64,000 bases of DNA from Panagrolaimus kolymaensis (GCA_028622995.1 JAJQJQ010000005.1:5704001-5768000), one strand, 5' to 3'; positions 13,531 through 24,817 are shown, counted from the first letter of the stretch. The notes: generated by a model from the letters alone, not told the origin. Program-made: numbers and translations.

Positions 13531-15116
13531 ATGCCGACTTATGCACCGGGATTCAATCGAATTCTAGATGATCTTGCAAAACGTCAGTTGAGACTTGATT
13601 TCCAATTTGGTACAGCTTCAAATATTTATGAACCTCTTCGAGAAATTGGTTCCGGTGCATTTGGAATTGTTGCAGAGGCAAAGGTTTCAAACACATATAA
13701 TAATGATGGCGAAAATGTGGCTATTAAAAAGATTGGACATGCTTCATCCACTCCAACTTTAGCTCGAAGAACCCTCAGAGAAGTTAGAGTCCTTCGATAC
13801 ATTCGACATCCAAATATTGTTGTGCTTAAAGATGTCTTTCGAACTTCGGGTTCATTAGGAATGAATGTGTTTATGGTGATGGAATTGATGGAAGGTTCAC
13901 TCCATAATGTTATTCATGGCTCAACAGATCCATTAGAATGGGATTTAATTGCACATTTATTACATCAAATTTTACGAGGTCTAAGATACATTCACAAGGC
14001 GGGAATTGCCCATCGAGATTTAAAACCCTCCAATTTATTAGTAAACAGCAATGGCCATCTAAGAATAGCTGATTTTGGTACGTTTTATTTATACTAAATC
14101 TTAACAAAAACATAAGACAAAAAACAACAATTGAATTTAAATTAAAAACGATTAAAACAAATTTGTTTAGGTATGGCAAAACTTGCGACCGGTACAACTT
14201 TTGATGAAGCAGATGAGCATTGTTTTTACATGTAATTTTAATGGCTCCTTACTTTACTTATTAATATTGAATTTATAGGACACAACACATAGCTACTTTA
14301 CCATATCGAGCTCCTGAGCTACTTTTTGTAGTTTCAGAGCATAATACCGCGGTCGATATGTATGCAGTTGGATGCATATTTTCTGAAATGATTTTAAGGA
14401 GAGAATTATTTCCTGGAAGATCTGTGAGCAATCAAATTAAAATTGTTCTCACAAATTTAGGAACACCAAATAAAGAGGTAAGTAAAAGCAATGAAGAGGT
14501 TCAGAAAAAAAGAATTAATTCATTTTAGATGATAAATGAAATCCGTTGCGAACGAACAAAACAATTCATTCAATCATTTGGTACACAAACTCCACTACCA
14601 TGGGAACAAATTGTTCTTGTTCGTGATCGGGAGCCAAATTATGATGCTTTGGATATGATATCACAGTTGGCTCAAATGGATCCCTCCGAAAGGATGAATG
14701 TTAATGAAGCATTTGAACATACTTTTATTAAAACATATTTTCCAAAAACTACAACGGAAAGAGTCTGTCCATTCAAAGTGAAGTTGGATATGGCAGCAGT
14801 AGAGGATATTGATCATAAACAATTAGTTCAATTAATTGATAATGATATTCGTTGTGCTGATGAGCCACAAGGAAGTGAAGCAGCAACTTCAGATGAAACA
14901 CAAGAAATTGCAACCAGTATTGAAGATGATAATGACAGTAATCACAAAACTTCCACAAGTGGCGCAAGTTCAGCAAGTTATTATTCCATGAGTTCTGCGG
15001 ATTCACAAGCAGAAAGTTATGATCCCACTCATTCATTGTATGATGCCGATCGTCGCTCACCTCCTCGACAACAAAAAAATACAAAAGAATCTGAAGTTCA
15101 GATAACAGCCCTTTGA
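13531..15116 (+). CDS. Divergent MAP kinase (mpk-2-like), TQH activation motif
   Basis: Exons 13531-14077, 14171-14231, 14279-14477 and 14529-15116 encode 464 residues. The catalytic core is complete: glycine loop GSGAFGIV, VAIKK lysine, AHRDLKPSNLL catalytic loop and DFG (181-183), followed by APELLF and a MAPK-like C-lobe ending about residue 320. In the activation loop the usual T-x-Y is replaced by T-Q-H (204-206) in MTQHIATLPYRAPE. A roughly 110-residue tail is acidic and serine/threonine-rich. It should be an active Ser/Thr kinase by its core residues, but cannot be activated by classical Thr/Tyr double phosphorylation. It resembles the atypical nematode MPK-2 group more than ERK, JNK or p38; this assignment is from memory of the families. 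Confidence 0.85.
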
Positions 15117-15745
15117 TAATAAAAAAATGAAGAAAAAAAAAATGCTGCCGATGATTAATATAATATACCTTTTATTTTTTACATACTCCATTTTGTCTTT
15201 CGGGTTTATTTTATTTCAAAGATTTTTGATTCTTCAAAAAATTGCTTTTATTCGTTATTAATTTTCTAAGTAACTTAATTAAATTTACGATAAAGTTTCT
15301 TTTTAAAACAAAAAAACATTCTCGCATTTAATTTCCTAAATCGTGTAAAGCATTGTTGGCAATAGATTAATCATATTCCTTTTAAAAAAAGATCAAGTTT
15401 CTGAGGATTTATTAAGTTAAAAAAAAGAAAGCTTTAACGATTGGCACTCTGAATGCATAAAATCGGTGGTGATACAACCGATTTATACACTAATTCAATA
15501 AAGTAATGATTATTATTATAAACAATGAAAACAAAAGATTATATCCAAATTTATCACGAAACGTCATGGCAAACTTCTTGAGCTCTTGCTTCAGCATTAG
15601 TCATTATTTTATCATGTTGGAAGCTCTTGTGAAAAAATAATAAATCAAAATTTAATACACACATTGAAATAAACATAACTTTATTATTTTACCATTAAAT
15701 AAACATAAAAAAAACACAAACATAAACTAAAACTAAAAACATTTA
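15117..15745. other. Convergent 3' spacer between kinase and Argonaute
   Basis: The 3' ends of the kinase (+) and Argonaute (-) genes face each other. The spacer is A/T-rich and holds several AATAAA-like signals usable in either direction. No gene is seen. Confidence 0.6.
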
Positions 15746-18700
15746 TTACGCATTGATACGTTTCCCACGAAGCTTTTCTTTAAGCGTAAAATTGAATTGC
15801 AAACTCTTTAAATATAATTTGCTTTTATTTAGATCGAATATTGCTTTCTTCTCACCATCTTCGTCATTGAGTAACGGGTTCTTTTGAGATACACTAAAAA
15901 ATAGTATGAATTGAAAATATGAAATATTTAAAGCATACGCAGTGCAGTTGTAAATTTGACTACCGCGTTCAGCATAGCGGATAGCAATGTATACAGGAGC
16001 AGGTACCGAAGTAGCAGAGGTCACAATTTGAAAGTTATAGCACAGAGCATTCGTCCATCGCTCAAACATATCCATTGTTGCGTTTTTATCATTAGTAAAG
16101 AGGACCGTATATTTTGGCGTCTTCGCAGTGCCCTAAAAATAATAATAATGATGAGGTAAATATAAATAAAAGCGCTTACCTGAAGAGCAACATGAGAATT
16201 AAGGTAAAATTCACAATATTTATGATGGACGAGGTTTGTATCAATTACTGTACCAGGTGAAACGTTTTGGTGACTTGAACGATCACAAGGATTAATCTAA
16301 AATTCAAACTAGATGATTAAATTTATTAGAAAAAATAACTTACATTTGGTTGAAAGAGTCTAATGGAATGAAGTTTGGATGGGATGATGATGGAAACAGG
16401 AGCGTCTGGAGCATGTCGTTTAACAATAGCTAAGATAACACTGAAAAGAAAAAACTTTAACAATTTGTTTAAAAAAGCATAGCAACTTACGGAGCTTCAA
16501 GCCGAAGAATGTCTTGGAATCGTCCCTCTGAAGTACCACAACGGTAAAATACAACACGAGATGGAGGTATTCCGCGATTAGCCTTGAAACGAATGAGAAT
16601 TTCTTCAAGTACTTCATCCAGAATGGATAGCTATAAATATAAAAGAAAATTAGTAAAATAAATTAAAGAAATTACATACCTTTTCATTGTATTGGTCTTG
16701 CAAAAAGTAATTTCCAACGAATTCATTTGGGTTTTGACCATCATTAGCTGCAAATCCAAGAAGTGAAACAACAGGTGGCTTCCCACTTTCTGGAGGAGTA
16801 TTACGCCCACCAGCCGGGTGAATTAATCCCAATCCAACAAAGAGGCATGATGAGTCAATTTTATAATTTGACAAGTTGATATTGTAGTTTAAACCTGAAA
16901 GGAAAAGGTAAAAAATTGAAAGTAAAACTAAATTCCAAACCTCCCAGCTTCATATTCGTCTTAGCTACGATATTTTCAAGTGACATCGGACTTTTTTCCA
17001 TACAATTGAACATTGTCTTCGTGGTAATACACTGAGTAATAATGCTGTACTTTCTTTCATAAGCTTTGATCATAGCTGAAATGTCAATGAATGTAATCGC
17101 AAAGAAAAATGCAGTAGTTATATAAAAAAAGGAGGTGTCAAAATAATTTACAGTGAAGAGCTTTTTCTCTTTCAGGATGAAGAATAAGCACAAATTCCAC
17201 GGATTCTTCTTTGGCACGGGTGAAAGTTTGTTCCACATCGGAAGAAATATCTCCATTAACTTTGCATACATTGATAGGATCATATATCTGCAAGCCCCGA
17301 ACTCGGCATTCAGAAAGATACTTTTGAACAAATTCCCTAAAAAGTTATGAAAGTGAAACGTGATATAACAATTGATGGAATATTTACCAAACGTTGCCTT
17401 CTTCAGTATAATCATTTGAATATTGAACAAGCATGGCAAACCATTTAATGCAAGAGCTAGACTTTACAAATTTAGCTTGCTTTGGTAAACGCCATTTGGC
17501 CATTTGAGGATTCAAGGCTCCATTAGCATATTGGATTTCTGGTGGCGCAAGAATTCGAGAAGGAACTTTGAAAGGATCATTGAGAACTTCAATATTCGCA
17601 TTTTGAGAAAAGACATCGTTGCTAAAGCAGAAAGATTTATGACAGTTAGAGATTTCTTGTAGCTTTTGAACAGGAGGAATAGCACAAACCTAAGAAAAAG
17701 TTATACCTTTATAACAAATAAACAATTCCAAATAACGAACTTTAACAATAGCAGCAATATCTTCGGGAGTGATATTTCCATGACATCGTTGATTGTCAGC
17801 AACTAGCAAGAGTTCAAGAGGATAAAGCAAGCGTTTACCACCAATTTTTCGAAGCTAAAACATAAAAAATGAGTAAAATAACATCCAGAAATGCAGGCTT
17901 ACAGCAAGAGGCCAAGAAGGATATTCTAATTCACGACCATATTTCTGCTTGAAATAATCTCTTACAGTATATTCAACACCATTCGCATCAACAAAATTTT
18001 CTTCGGAAGAATTCATTCCGCTCAGTTTTGCAATAGTGATCGGAATGACCTTTTCCAAATGAATAGGATGAACAACCAATTCTAAAAAAAATAAAACAGA
18101 TTTTAAAAACAGTTTAGTATTAAGTAACTTACTTCGAAAATACGGTTGAAGGTAATTAAGTTCAAACCCAGATAAAATATTTGGAGGATCAGCATAACCA
18201 AGAATTTGACAGCACCATTTAACAGCATTCATAGATGGGTAAAATGGAGTTTTCTTTGCTAAAAAAAATCACAACATACAACTGTTCACACTTGAAAAAT
18301 ACTTACAGTCAATTATCACTGCAGGCACACCGTTCTTTGCTTTAGGTCCTTCGATACTAAAAAAGAAAGGATAAAAAAGGGACAAAAGTTTAAAGAATGA
18401 TTAGAAACAACCAAAATAACTCACCAAACAACGGTTTTTGAAGCGCCTGGATTTAAGTATTTTCCATTATTAAGATCAGCGCAGCTGGCTCGGTTAAACC
18501 CATGCTAAAAAATCTCATAATTAATCAAGCGATATTAGAAATAAAGTAAACTCACATATCGAGGATTCAAATAAAAAGTATTGCTGTTCTCATACATGAG
18601 ATGTTCATCAGGATGTTGACCAGCAAATCGAGAAGTAGCAAGTTCGAGGAACCGTGTGATGGTGCTATTGAATTCAGATAAGTCATTACCATACGATGAA

Positions 18701-19474
18701 GCAAAATTACGAATATCAAAAGCATTTTCTGGAGGTGGTTTGACATAGAGCTGGACACGATAATTACGACCAACTGAAGCCTTGATTTCAGCAAGAGGAA
18801 TTTCTAAAGGATCATCGGGGCATTTGAAATCATTGAGTGAAAACAATGTTTTGGCAAAGTCGTAGCAGAAAACATTGGGATCAGAGCCAAAGATATCAGG
18901 AAACTTTTCGATGAACATGTTCATGAGTACACGATGAATTTCACGTTTTTCATGAGCGAAGTAATCACTAGACTTCCCACGAATGAATATTGAATCCATA
19001 AACAATGGAAGGCGTTGATCAGCAGACACACCTTTTTCGAAAATTTTGAAGAATTCAATATGGTATTGATAGATGACGCCGGACTAAAAATGAACGAAAA
19101 TATAAAAAGCATTATAAAGGAAAGCAACCAACTTTTGTACGAACACCAAAAACATTGGTAAGAACTTCGTAGTTTTGATCACCAGTAAGCATGGTTCCAC
19201 GGGGGATAATAGCTTTATCCATAATCGTTGATTCACCAGGTTCAATATGCAGCTTTTCAAGAGTTTTTAGGCGTTCATCTTCAAGATCTCGAGGTAATCC
19301 GGGACCAGTTGGCTAAAAAAAGTAAGATAAATTATTGCGGTAAAAAATAATAATATAATAACGATGTGAATATCGAACACTTACACTTGGACCATGTTGA
19401 TGCATCATACTTTTATCATATGGAGAAGTTTTCTCAGAACCATTGACATTTTTGATTGTTTCTTTAACATCCAT
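15746..19474 (-). CDS. Argonaute, WAGO-type, lacking slicer residues
   Basis: Seventeen exons (minus order): 19385-19474, 19133-19312, 18556-19083, 18425-18504, 18307-18356, 18133-18258, 17903-18081, 17741-17854, 17388-17689, 17152-17336, 16941-17075, 16680-16894, 16491-16630, 16344-16440, 16180-16296, 15939-16132, 15746-15893. All phases close to 959 residues, the usual Argonaute length. The order is N domain (SGVIYQYHIEFF), PAZ (VRDYFKQKY, then LLYPLELLLVADNQR), MID (IITQC) and PIWI. In PIWI the catalytic positions are changed: the first Asp motif reads FVGLGLIHP, the second reads FYRCGTSEG (Cys for Asp), and the HYH motif reads KYT. It would bind small RNAs but not cut targets, as in nematode WAGO proteins that use secondary siRNAs. 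The start follows an acceptor at about 19490. Confidence 0.9.
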
Positions 19475-19994
19475 GTTAAATTCACTAGCTAAAAAAATAA
19501 AAAAATTAGTAGTTTTCAAACAAAGCGAATGATGCTTCTTCACGAATTCACGAAACAATGATTTTAACTTTGAAAATGAAGGTATTGTTTATTTTTGTTA
19601 ATCTTCATGTAAATTTACAAGAGAGAGAGAGGGAGAAAAAATATTTTTGTGAATGGAAAACGAAGGAAAAAATTAAAATATTTTTTATACAAAATTTTAA
19701 AATAAAAAACGTTGCAAAAAAACATGAAAATGTCAAAAACAAAAAGATTTTGTTGAAGTAAATTTTTATCGTGCTTTTTTTTGACACGCAGTCGACACGT
19801 TGCCAAATTTCTACGGTATTTTTTTAAACTTTGGAAAACTTTGAACATTAATTTTCATGTATTTTTTTTATTTATCTTTAGAGACCTTTATTAAACAAAG
19901 CAAATAAAAACGTAAATATTTAAAACAAAATTACAACGTTGCCTCTTTACTAAACTGTTTTACTTTGTTAGCAAAAATGATGAAAAACGTTGAA
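19475..19994. other. Spacer upstream of the Argonaute gene
   Basis: About 500 bp of A/T-rich DNA between the Argonaute 5' end and the 3' end of the small Cys-rich gene. It contains a GA-rich tract near 19620. Open frames here are Phe/Lys runs and are not credible genes. Confidence 0.5.
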
Positions 19995-20369
19995 TCAACG
20001 GCATCGGCGTTGACAACAAACGCACGTTTTTCCATCTGAACTTGGGAAGCCAGCGACATCATCCTATAAAAAAATGGAAGGTTTTTATATAGCTTTTTAA
20101 GCTTTTATTTACCTGTGAAATACGATTTGAAAGTCCCCAGGAGAGGCAGCATCCGGAACAACGTTGCTCAACATTGTTTCCTGAACTGCATTGAGCTTTT
20201 GTTTGTTGACGATCAATCATAATATCAAAGCTTGCTTGGCGAGTGCAACCTCAATTTGGTTGATTATTTTAAATTAAAGGAAAATAGGCTTACTGAAGAT
20301 GCAACGATTTCGATCCAATTGAGCCATTCCAAGGGCAATCAAAAAAAGAAGAACAACAAAAAATTTCAT
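19995..20369 (-). CDS. Small secreted Cys-rich protein, copy 1 (family unknown)
   Basis: Exons 20294-20369, 20113-20249 and 19995-20063 encode 93 residues. A signal peptide (MKFFVVLLFLIALGMAQ) is followed by a Cys-rich body: CTRQASFDI, QQTKAQC, RCSGCCLSWGLS, GF.SSDGKTCVCCQ. I do not recognise the family. The same framework (C-T-R-x-A-S-F, RC-x-GCC, WGLS, GF-x-SSDG-x-x-C-x-CC-Q) is present in the divergently transcribed neighbour at 20673 and, broken, at 21441, so this is a local tandem family. Intron phases are shared with the neighbour. The second exon's acceptor (AATTGAG) is weak but required by phase and homology. The product is probably extracellular and disulphide-bonded; its role is unknown. 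Confidence 0.75.
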
Positions 20370-20617
20370 ATTATTTTATATCACTTTTTTCCACGTCAAA
20401 GTTTAAATATTTTTTTTGTACATTTTCTTGTCTTTTATATTAAGTTTTCAAGTAGTCTTTTGATTGTAAAACATGAGTAATGAAATAATGACAAAGCAAT
20501 GAATATTGACAATGTTCATCTTAAAATAAAACAAACGTTGTCTTCTTTTCTCAGATGATTCAATTTTTATGTTCAATTTGAAAGCATATTTGTAATAGTA
20601 ATTTTTGGTTGAGAGAG

Positions 20618-20625
20618 TATAAATA
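20618..20625 (+). promoter_or_regulatory. TATA box of the Cys-rich copy 2 gene
   Basis: TATAAATA lies 48 bp upstream of the ATG at 20673, in the roughly 300-bp divergent interval between the two Cys-rich paralogues. The spacing fits a short 5' UTR and a strong, regulated promoter. Confidence 0.55.
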
Positions 20626-20672
20626 GTAATCGATTATTTTCTGTTTTTATCAAAAGAAAAAAATAAGCAACC

Positions 20673-21262
20673 ATGAAAGCTGCCATTATTTGTACTCTTC
20701 TTTTAGCTTTTGCTTTTGTAGCATCAGCTCAACGCTGTCAATCAAGTACGTAGATTTTTAATTTTAGAAAGTAGTTCAATTTTTAGTAAAAAAAATAATA
20801 ATGGAATAACGCTCTAGATTTAATGGAATTTGAGAGAATTTTTTTTTGCATTTCTTAAAATATATGGATTTCTTGAATTTATTTTAATGGAGTTTCCATA
20901 GTAAAGATATTATTAAATGAGAGCAATTATAATTGTTAATTTTAGCTTGCACTCGAACCGCTTCATTCCAAGTTGATATTGATGGAACACAAACTACTGC
21001 ACAATGTACCGATTCAAAAGCTCCTAATCTTAGCGCTCGATGTGGTGGTTGTTGTGACGGTAAGTTTCCATAAATAATTTTTAACTAGCGGAAAAAAATG
21101 ATACATTTGATTTTTTTAGCATGGGGCTTGAGTCGCGGTTTTAAGAAGGTTTGTTTAATTTTTTTTTTAAATTGAATGCGCTAATTTACAATCCTTTAGT
21201 CAGCTATCAGCGGCTTCCTTTCATCCGATGGACAAAGTTGCATCTGCTGTCAACATTGTTGA
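20673..21262 (+). CDS. Small secreted Cys-rich protein, copy 2 (family unknown)
   Basis: Exons 20673-20745, 20946-21059, 21120-21148 and 21200-21262 encode 92 residues. A clear signal peptide (MKAAIICTLLLAFAFVASA) precedes CTRTASFQVDIDGTQTTAQC, RCGGCC, WGLSRGF and GFLSSDGQSCICCQHC. It is a paralogue of the gene at 19995-20369, which is transcribed away from it. It has one more intron than that copy, between the GCC and WGLS motifs, while the other intron positions match. The function is unknown. The paired Cys and short length suggest a secreted effector or matrix peptide, but nothing in the sequence decides this. Confidence 0.8.
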
Positions 21263-21440
21263 AACATTTTCTGCTATTCTTTATGACTTTTAAGCTTTTT
21301 TGTGTATTATTTTTTTGTTGCAAAATTATAATAAAAATGTTTCTTTATTGCTGTTTAAGAAAATCGGGGGTATAAAAGAATAAAATCATGCAACTTAAGG
21401 ACCTCTAAAGCAATTGAAATGATTTTATAAACATCAAGCT

Positions 21441-21779
21441 ATGTTTTTCCTCGGTTTGCTTCAACTCTTGTCGTTGTCCTTGCATTTTTTGTTGTTGAAG
21501 CAAAGAAGTTTCAACATAGTAAGCTCTTATTTTCATAAAAGTATTTATTGATAAAAATTTAAGAATTTCTCAATTTTTACTCGTAAAGCAACCTTAACTG
21601 GAATCAATGATGGCAAAGTTGTGCATTCGAACTGTAATCAAAAGAACTTGAATGGACACTTAAGAGGTTAAAGCATTTCTCACGTGCTCCGTCAAGGATC
21701 TCATAAAAAGAATGTGTTTGGCTTCGCATATGATGATCTTAAAACTTGCGTTTGTTGCTTTCGCAAATTTGAAGATTAA
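21441..21779 (+). pseudogene. Broken third copy of the Cys-rich secreted family
   Basis: Downstream of copy 2 lies a third relative. A signal-peptide-like stretch (frame of 21470, ending at a GTAAGC donor at 21519) has no in-frame start; the only nearby ATG (21441) is in another frame. The second exon, from about 21590, matches the family body but has an in-frame TAA at 21669-21671. The same frame then runs on to the family's ending, KTCVCCF, with a normal stop at 21779. One frame loss plus one internal stop indicates a decaying gene. Confidence 0.65.
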
Positions 21780-22520
21780 ATAAGATTTATTGATTTTGTA
21801 ATGCTCAAAAAGTTTGAAAATAAAAAATGAAATTACAAAAAGAAGAGAGAAAAATGAGGAATCAAATAATTTAAAAAAAGAATGTTGTTGTACTTTTCCA
21901 AAATTTAAAGCCATGTTGGAAATAGGAATTCAAATCAAATCAAATCAAACAAACGATATGATATGTTTCTTTTAAAATATAACATTTTTCAAGTCAGTTT
22001 CACGCTTATCAAACTTTCTGTAAACAAATTTATAACATTTTAAAGTACAAATAAAGCTTCTTACCCTTTTCTTAAACAATATTGAAAAACTTCATCGGGT
22101 GAAACTCCAACCCCAACTTCTGGGCTTTTTGATTGGTGAAATTCATTAACAAAGGCAGCTTTAAAATACGGCATTTTATAGTTTTTTACACCTACTTTTT
22201 GTGCTTTTAAAAGAGAGCAAATGAGAAAAGAAAGAATTCTTTTCTAAAAGAGCAAAATAAATGTAATGAAGGGACAGTATTTTTTAATTTTTACTTAATT
22301 TCTAAAATGAAAAAAATATCCGGATTAGATTTAACAAAATATGAAAAAAGAAAAATAATCTCCTTGAAAAGCATCAACATGTCGGATGATGAACTAAAAA
22401 TAATGATGTTTTAAAAAAAAGCAAAAAAAATTGTACAATAATAACACAAAAAAGCAATTTTTTTAAAAAAATTCTAAAAATGGTTTTTTAAACTTTTTTT
22501 TGTTTTGGTCATTGAGAGTT

Positions 22521-22528
22521 TTCTGGAA
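22521..22528. promoter_or_regulatory. Heat-shock element, distal
   Basis: TTCTGGAA is a tail-to-tail pair of the heat-shock factor unit (TTCnnGAA). It lies about 220 bp upstream of the TATA box of the sHSP gene. Confidence 0.5.
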
Positions 22529-22692
22529 ACAGGGTGCAATTTTATGTGATGAAAGTTGTTTACTATGCTATTCTTTCATTCGTTCTCTGCACTTGCACAT
22601 TTTTTTGCAGCAGAAAAAAGAAACAAGAGAGAAAGAAAACGTGAGTTCCAAATGCTTGCATGCCGAAAAAAAGAAAAAGCGAGAAAAAAATG

Positions 22693-22705
22693 GAATTTTC
22701 TCGAC
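22693..22705. promoter_or_regulatory. Heat-shock element, proximal
   Basis: GAATTTTCTCGAC contains GAAnnTTCnnGA, two and a half alternating heat-shock units, about 40 bp upstream of the TATA box. Together with the distal unit it supports heat induction. Confidence 0.55.
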
Positions 22706-22742
22706 TTTTCATGTCCTTTGTTTCTAAAAGGAAAAATTGGAG

Positions 22743-22750
22743 TATAAAAG
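22743..22750 (+). promoter_or_regulatory. TATA box of the sHSP gene
   Basis: TATAAAAG lies 94 bp upstream of the ATG at 22837, at a normal distance for a heat-shock promoter. Confidence 0.6.
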
Positions 22751-22836
22751 GACATAAACTTTCCTTCATTTTTCAATTTCAAATTTTGATTCGAACATTA
22801 AGTTAATTCTATATTTGTGAACTTACTTTAACCAAA

Positions 22837-23298
22837 ATGTCTCTATGGCTTTATGACCCATTTCGTGGCTCACATCGTGCCCATGATCCCTTTCATGAAA
22901 TTGCCCAACTTGAACGTCAACTTGATCATTTCTTTGATGCCCCATCTCAACAACTTCGAGTTCGTGAACACGCTGGCCAACTCTCCGTTGATGATCATGG
23001 ACTCCGCTACCGGGTAGATGCTCGGGGTTTTAAACCTGAAGAGCTCTCCGTCGATATAGAAGAGGATCATCTTGTCGTTCGTGCTGAACACAAAGAAGAA
23101 CATAATGGAGAATCGGTTCATCGAAGCTTTATTCGAAGCGTTGCTATTCCCAAAGATATCAAAAAGGAAGCATTGAAATGTGATTTGGATGGTGCTGGTC
23201 GTCTCGTCATTACTGCTCCCAAAGCTGGTATGATTGAATCACAAAAGCGAAGCATCCCCATTGAATTCAAGAATACTTCTAAAGAAGAAACTAAATAA
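22837..23298 (+). CDS. Small heat-shock protein (alpha-crystallin/HSP20)
   Basis: A single-exon gene of 153 residues. It begins MSLWLYDPF, has a short N-terminal arm, then an alpha-crystallin domain (about 45-135) with the YRVDARGFKPEELSV strand, an EEHNGESVHRSF loop and the GAGRLVITAPK strand. The C-terminal tail has an IPI motif, used for oligomer assembly. It acts as an ATP-independent chaperone holding unfolded proteins. It is intronless and richer in C-ending codons than its neighbours, both common for strongly induced heat-shock genes. Heat-shock elements and a TATA box lie upstream. The orthologue within the nematode HSP-12/16/SIP-1 group cannot be fixed. Confidence 0.95.
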   Translation: MSLWLYDPFRGSHRAHDPFHEIAQLERQLDHFFDAPSQQLRVREHAGQLSVDDHGLRYRVDARGFKPEELSVDIEEDHLVVRAEHKEEHNGESVHRSFIRSVAIPKDIKKEALKCDLDGAGRLVITAPKAGMIESQKRSIPIEFKNTSKEETK

Positions 23299-23420
23299 CC
23301 TTAAACTTATCGGTTAATCATTTTTTTATTATTAATTATTCCTTTTCATTGCTTTTTTTAAATTTATTGCTTTTGGCATTAATTTGTAAATAAAAGTTGT
23401 ATTATATATTTTATATATAT

Positions 23421-23558
23421 GTGTTTGAAGAAATTCGTAAAACTTATCAAGATCCCAAAGGAAAAGCTGTAAACTTTATCAGGGAAGCTGGTGAATATGA
23501 TGGATATATCTATCTTGGAAGTTTCCACGACAACACAACATTGCAAAAATTAAATTAA
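23421..23558 (+). pseudogene. Orphan coding-like fragment
   Basis: Just after the sHSP gene a 45-codon open stretch reads like real protein (VFEEIRKTYQDPKGKA, then EAGEYDGYIYLGSF) and ends with a stop. It has no ATG in frame, and no strong splice acceptor precedes it, only A/T repeats. It could be the tail of a lost gene or an unrecognised last exon. I do not recognise the family. Confidence 0.35.
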
Positions 23559-23656
23559 CAAAATCTGTACATTTATTAAATATCTTTACATAAATTAAAC
23601 GAGATTTTTCAAATTAATATTATATATATATAGTTTCATGTTTAATAAAAGATTCT

Positions 23657-24041
23657 TTAAGTTGCGACGAGACTGATTATGACCTCTCCTTGAGTTGCTC
23701 CAGCTTGAAATGGTGCTTTAGGATTTGTTTCTTCTGGTGGAACTTCAGCAAATTGAACAACCATTTTATCTTCTCCAGGTGGACCAGCCTAAAAATAATA
23801 AGAACGTTTTATTGGAATAAAGAGAAAGGTAAAAGAAATTTACTGTTCGGAGGATTTCAACAGGAGCATTTGCACCAGCGTCGACGAAGCCATAAACGGG
23901 TTTGACACGATAATGAGCATTGTTAGAACTTTTGATTTTGAAAGCCATGCGAGCAACTCCTTCATTTTTGATTGAATTATTACTTGATGTTCCACCAGTA
24001 GCTGGCAATGAGACATGAGGAGGATCAAAAGCGAGAACCAT
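23657..24041 (-). CDS. MSP-domain sperm-specific protein (ssp, class P-like)
   Basis: Exons 23844-24041 and 23657-23788 encode 109 residues, a lone major-sperm-protein immunoglobulin-like fold. Typical signatures are DPPHVSLPATGGTS, RMAFKIKSSNNAHYRVKPVYGF and PPGEDKMVVQFAEVPP. The length and the PATGGTSS opening fit the nematode ssp family rather than MSP proper (about 127 residues). These small proteins are made in spermatogenic cells and are thought to bind partners or the cytoskeleton. No signal peptide is present, so it is cytosolic. The start ATG follows CAAA and lies near a promoter-like region shared with no other gene. Confidence 0.9.
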
Positions 24042-24305
24042 TTTGACTTTGTTTTAAAGAAAATAAATGAAAGAGTAAGAAATGCGTGCTTGCTTTTATA
24101 GGGATGGTATGATTTTTGATGGGTTATATGTGTATTTATAAATTTGCATAAAAGTAAAATATTTATATTAATTTTTTCCGAAACAAAAAAAAATTAACAA
24201 AATTGCACTTTATACCAATTTGTAAGAGATTACAAAGAAAAACCTTTAGTTGAAGTTTAACTTTCACTTTTATTTTTTTTCCATTTGAAAGAAGCTGCAT
24301 TTAAA

Positions 24306-24817
24306 ATGAATAATTTCAAATTGCTTTTAGCTGTTTTTGGTTTTCTTCTTGTTGGATCTGTATTTGGGTAAGTCTTTAATGTTACTGTTGATGCATAATT
24401 TTTTGTCATTGAATTTTTTTTAATTCCATTTTTTCGTATATTACTTTTTCATATTTTAGTGAAGTTAGTCAAATCAAAGCAGGATGTCACAATTTTGTTG
24501 GAGCTGTAAAGTGTAAAAATGGTTCAAATATTCTTGAAAAAGCTGTAATTCAACTTTATGAAACTGATATTTTTGGTGATGATCTCCTCGAAACTCGTCC
24601 TCTCATTGTATTAGAAGATAAGAAATCAGCAAAATTTGCTTGGCGCCAATGTTACTTTGATGGAAAAATTCTCTTCTTTGGTCCTTCATTTCCTAATTTA
24701 GAAGTCTATTATGTTTTCAAAAATGTTTGTCAAGAAGGCGATTCTTATTTAGCCGTCGATGTTCTAAAACAAAAGGATACATATGTTCTTCATGATGGCA
24801 AAGCTTATCTTGTTTAA
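24306..24817 (+). CDS. Transthyretin-like (TTL/ttr) secreted protein
   Basis: Exons 24306-24367 and 24460-24817 encode 139 residues. A signal peptide (MNNFKLLLAVFGFLLVGSVFG) is followed by a beta-rich domain beginning VGAVKCKNGSNILEKAVIQL with YETDIFGDDLLETRP, in the place of the LWDxDxxxxDDLL strand of nematode transthyretin-like proteins. Four later residues (two Cys pairs) could form the usual disulphides. It is secreted; members are often hypodermal or neuronal, and functions are mostly unknown. The match to the family consensus is partial, especially in the middle, so a related beta-sandwich protein is possible. Confidence 0.7.

Larger units (their letters stand above)
21780..22836. other. 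Spacer and upstream region of the small heat-shock gene
   Basis: A/T-rich DNA with no gene. Short frames at 22500-22782 are chance. The last 330 bp hold the heat-shock promoter elements listed separately. Confidence 0.5.

Noticed and set aside
17153..17350. Plus-strand frame opposite the Argonaute exons
   Set aside because: Antisense shadow; the minus-strand Argonaute model closes in phase through every exon here.
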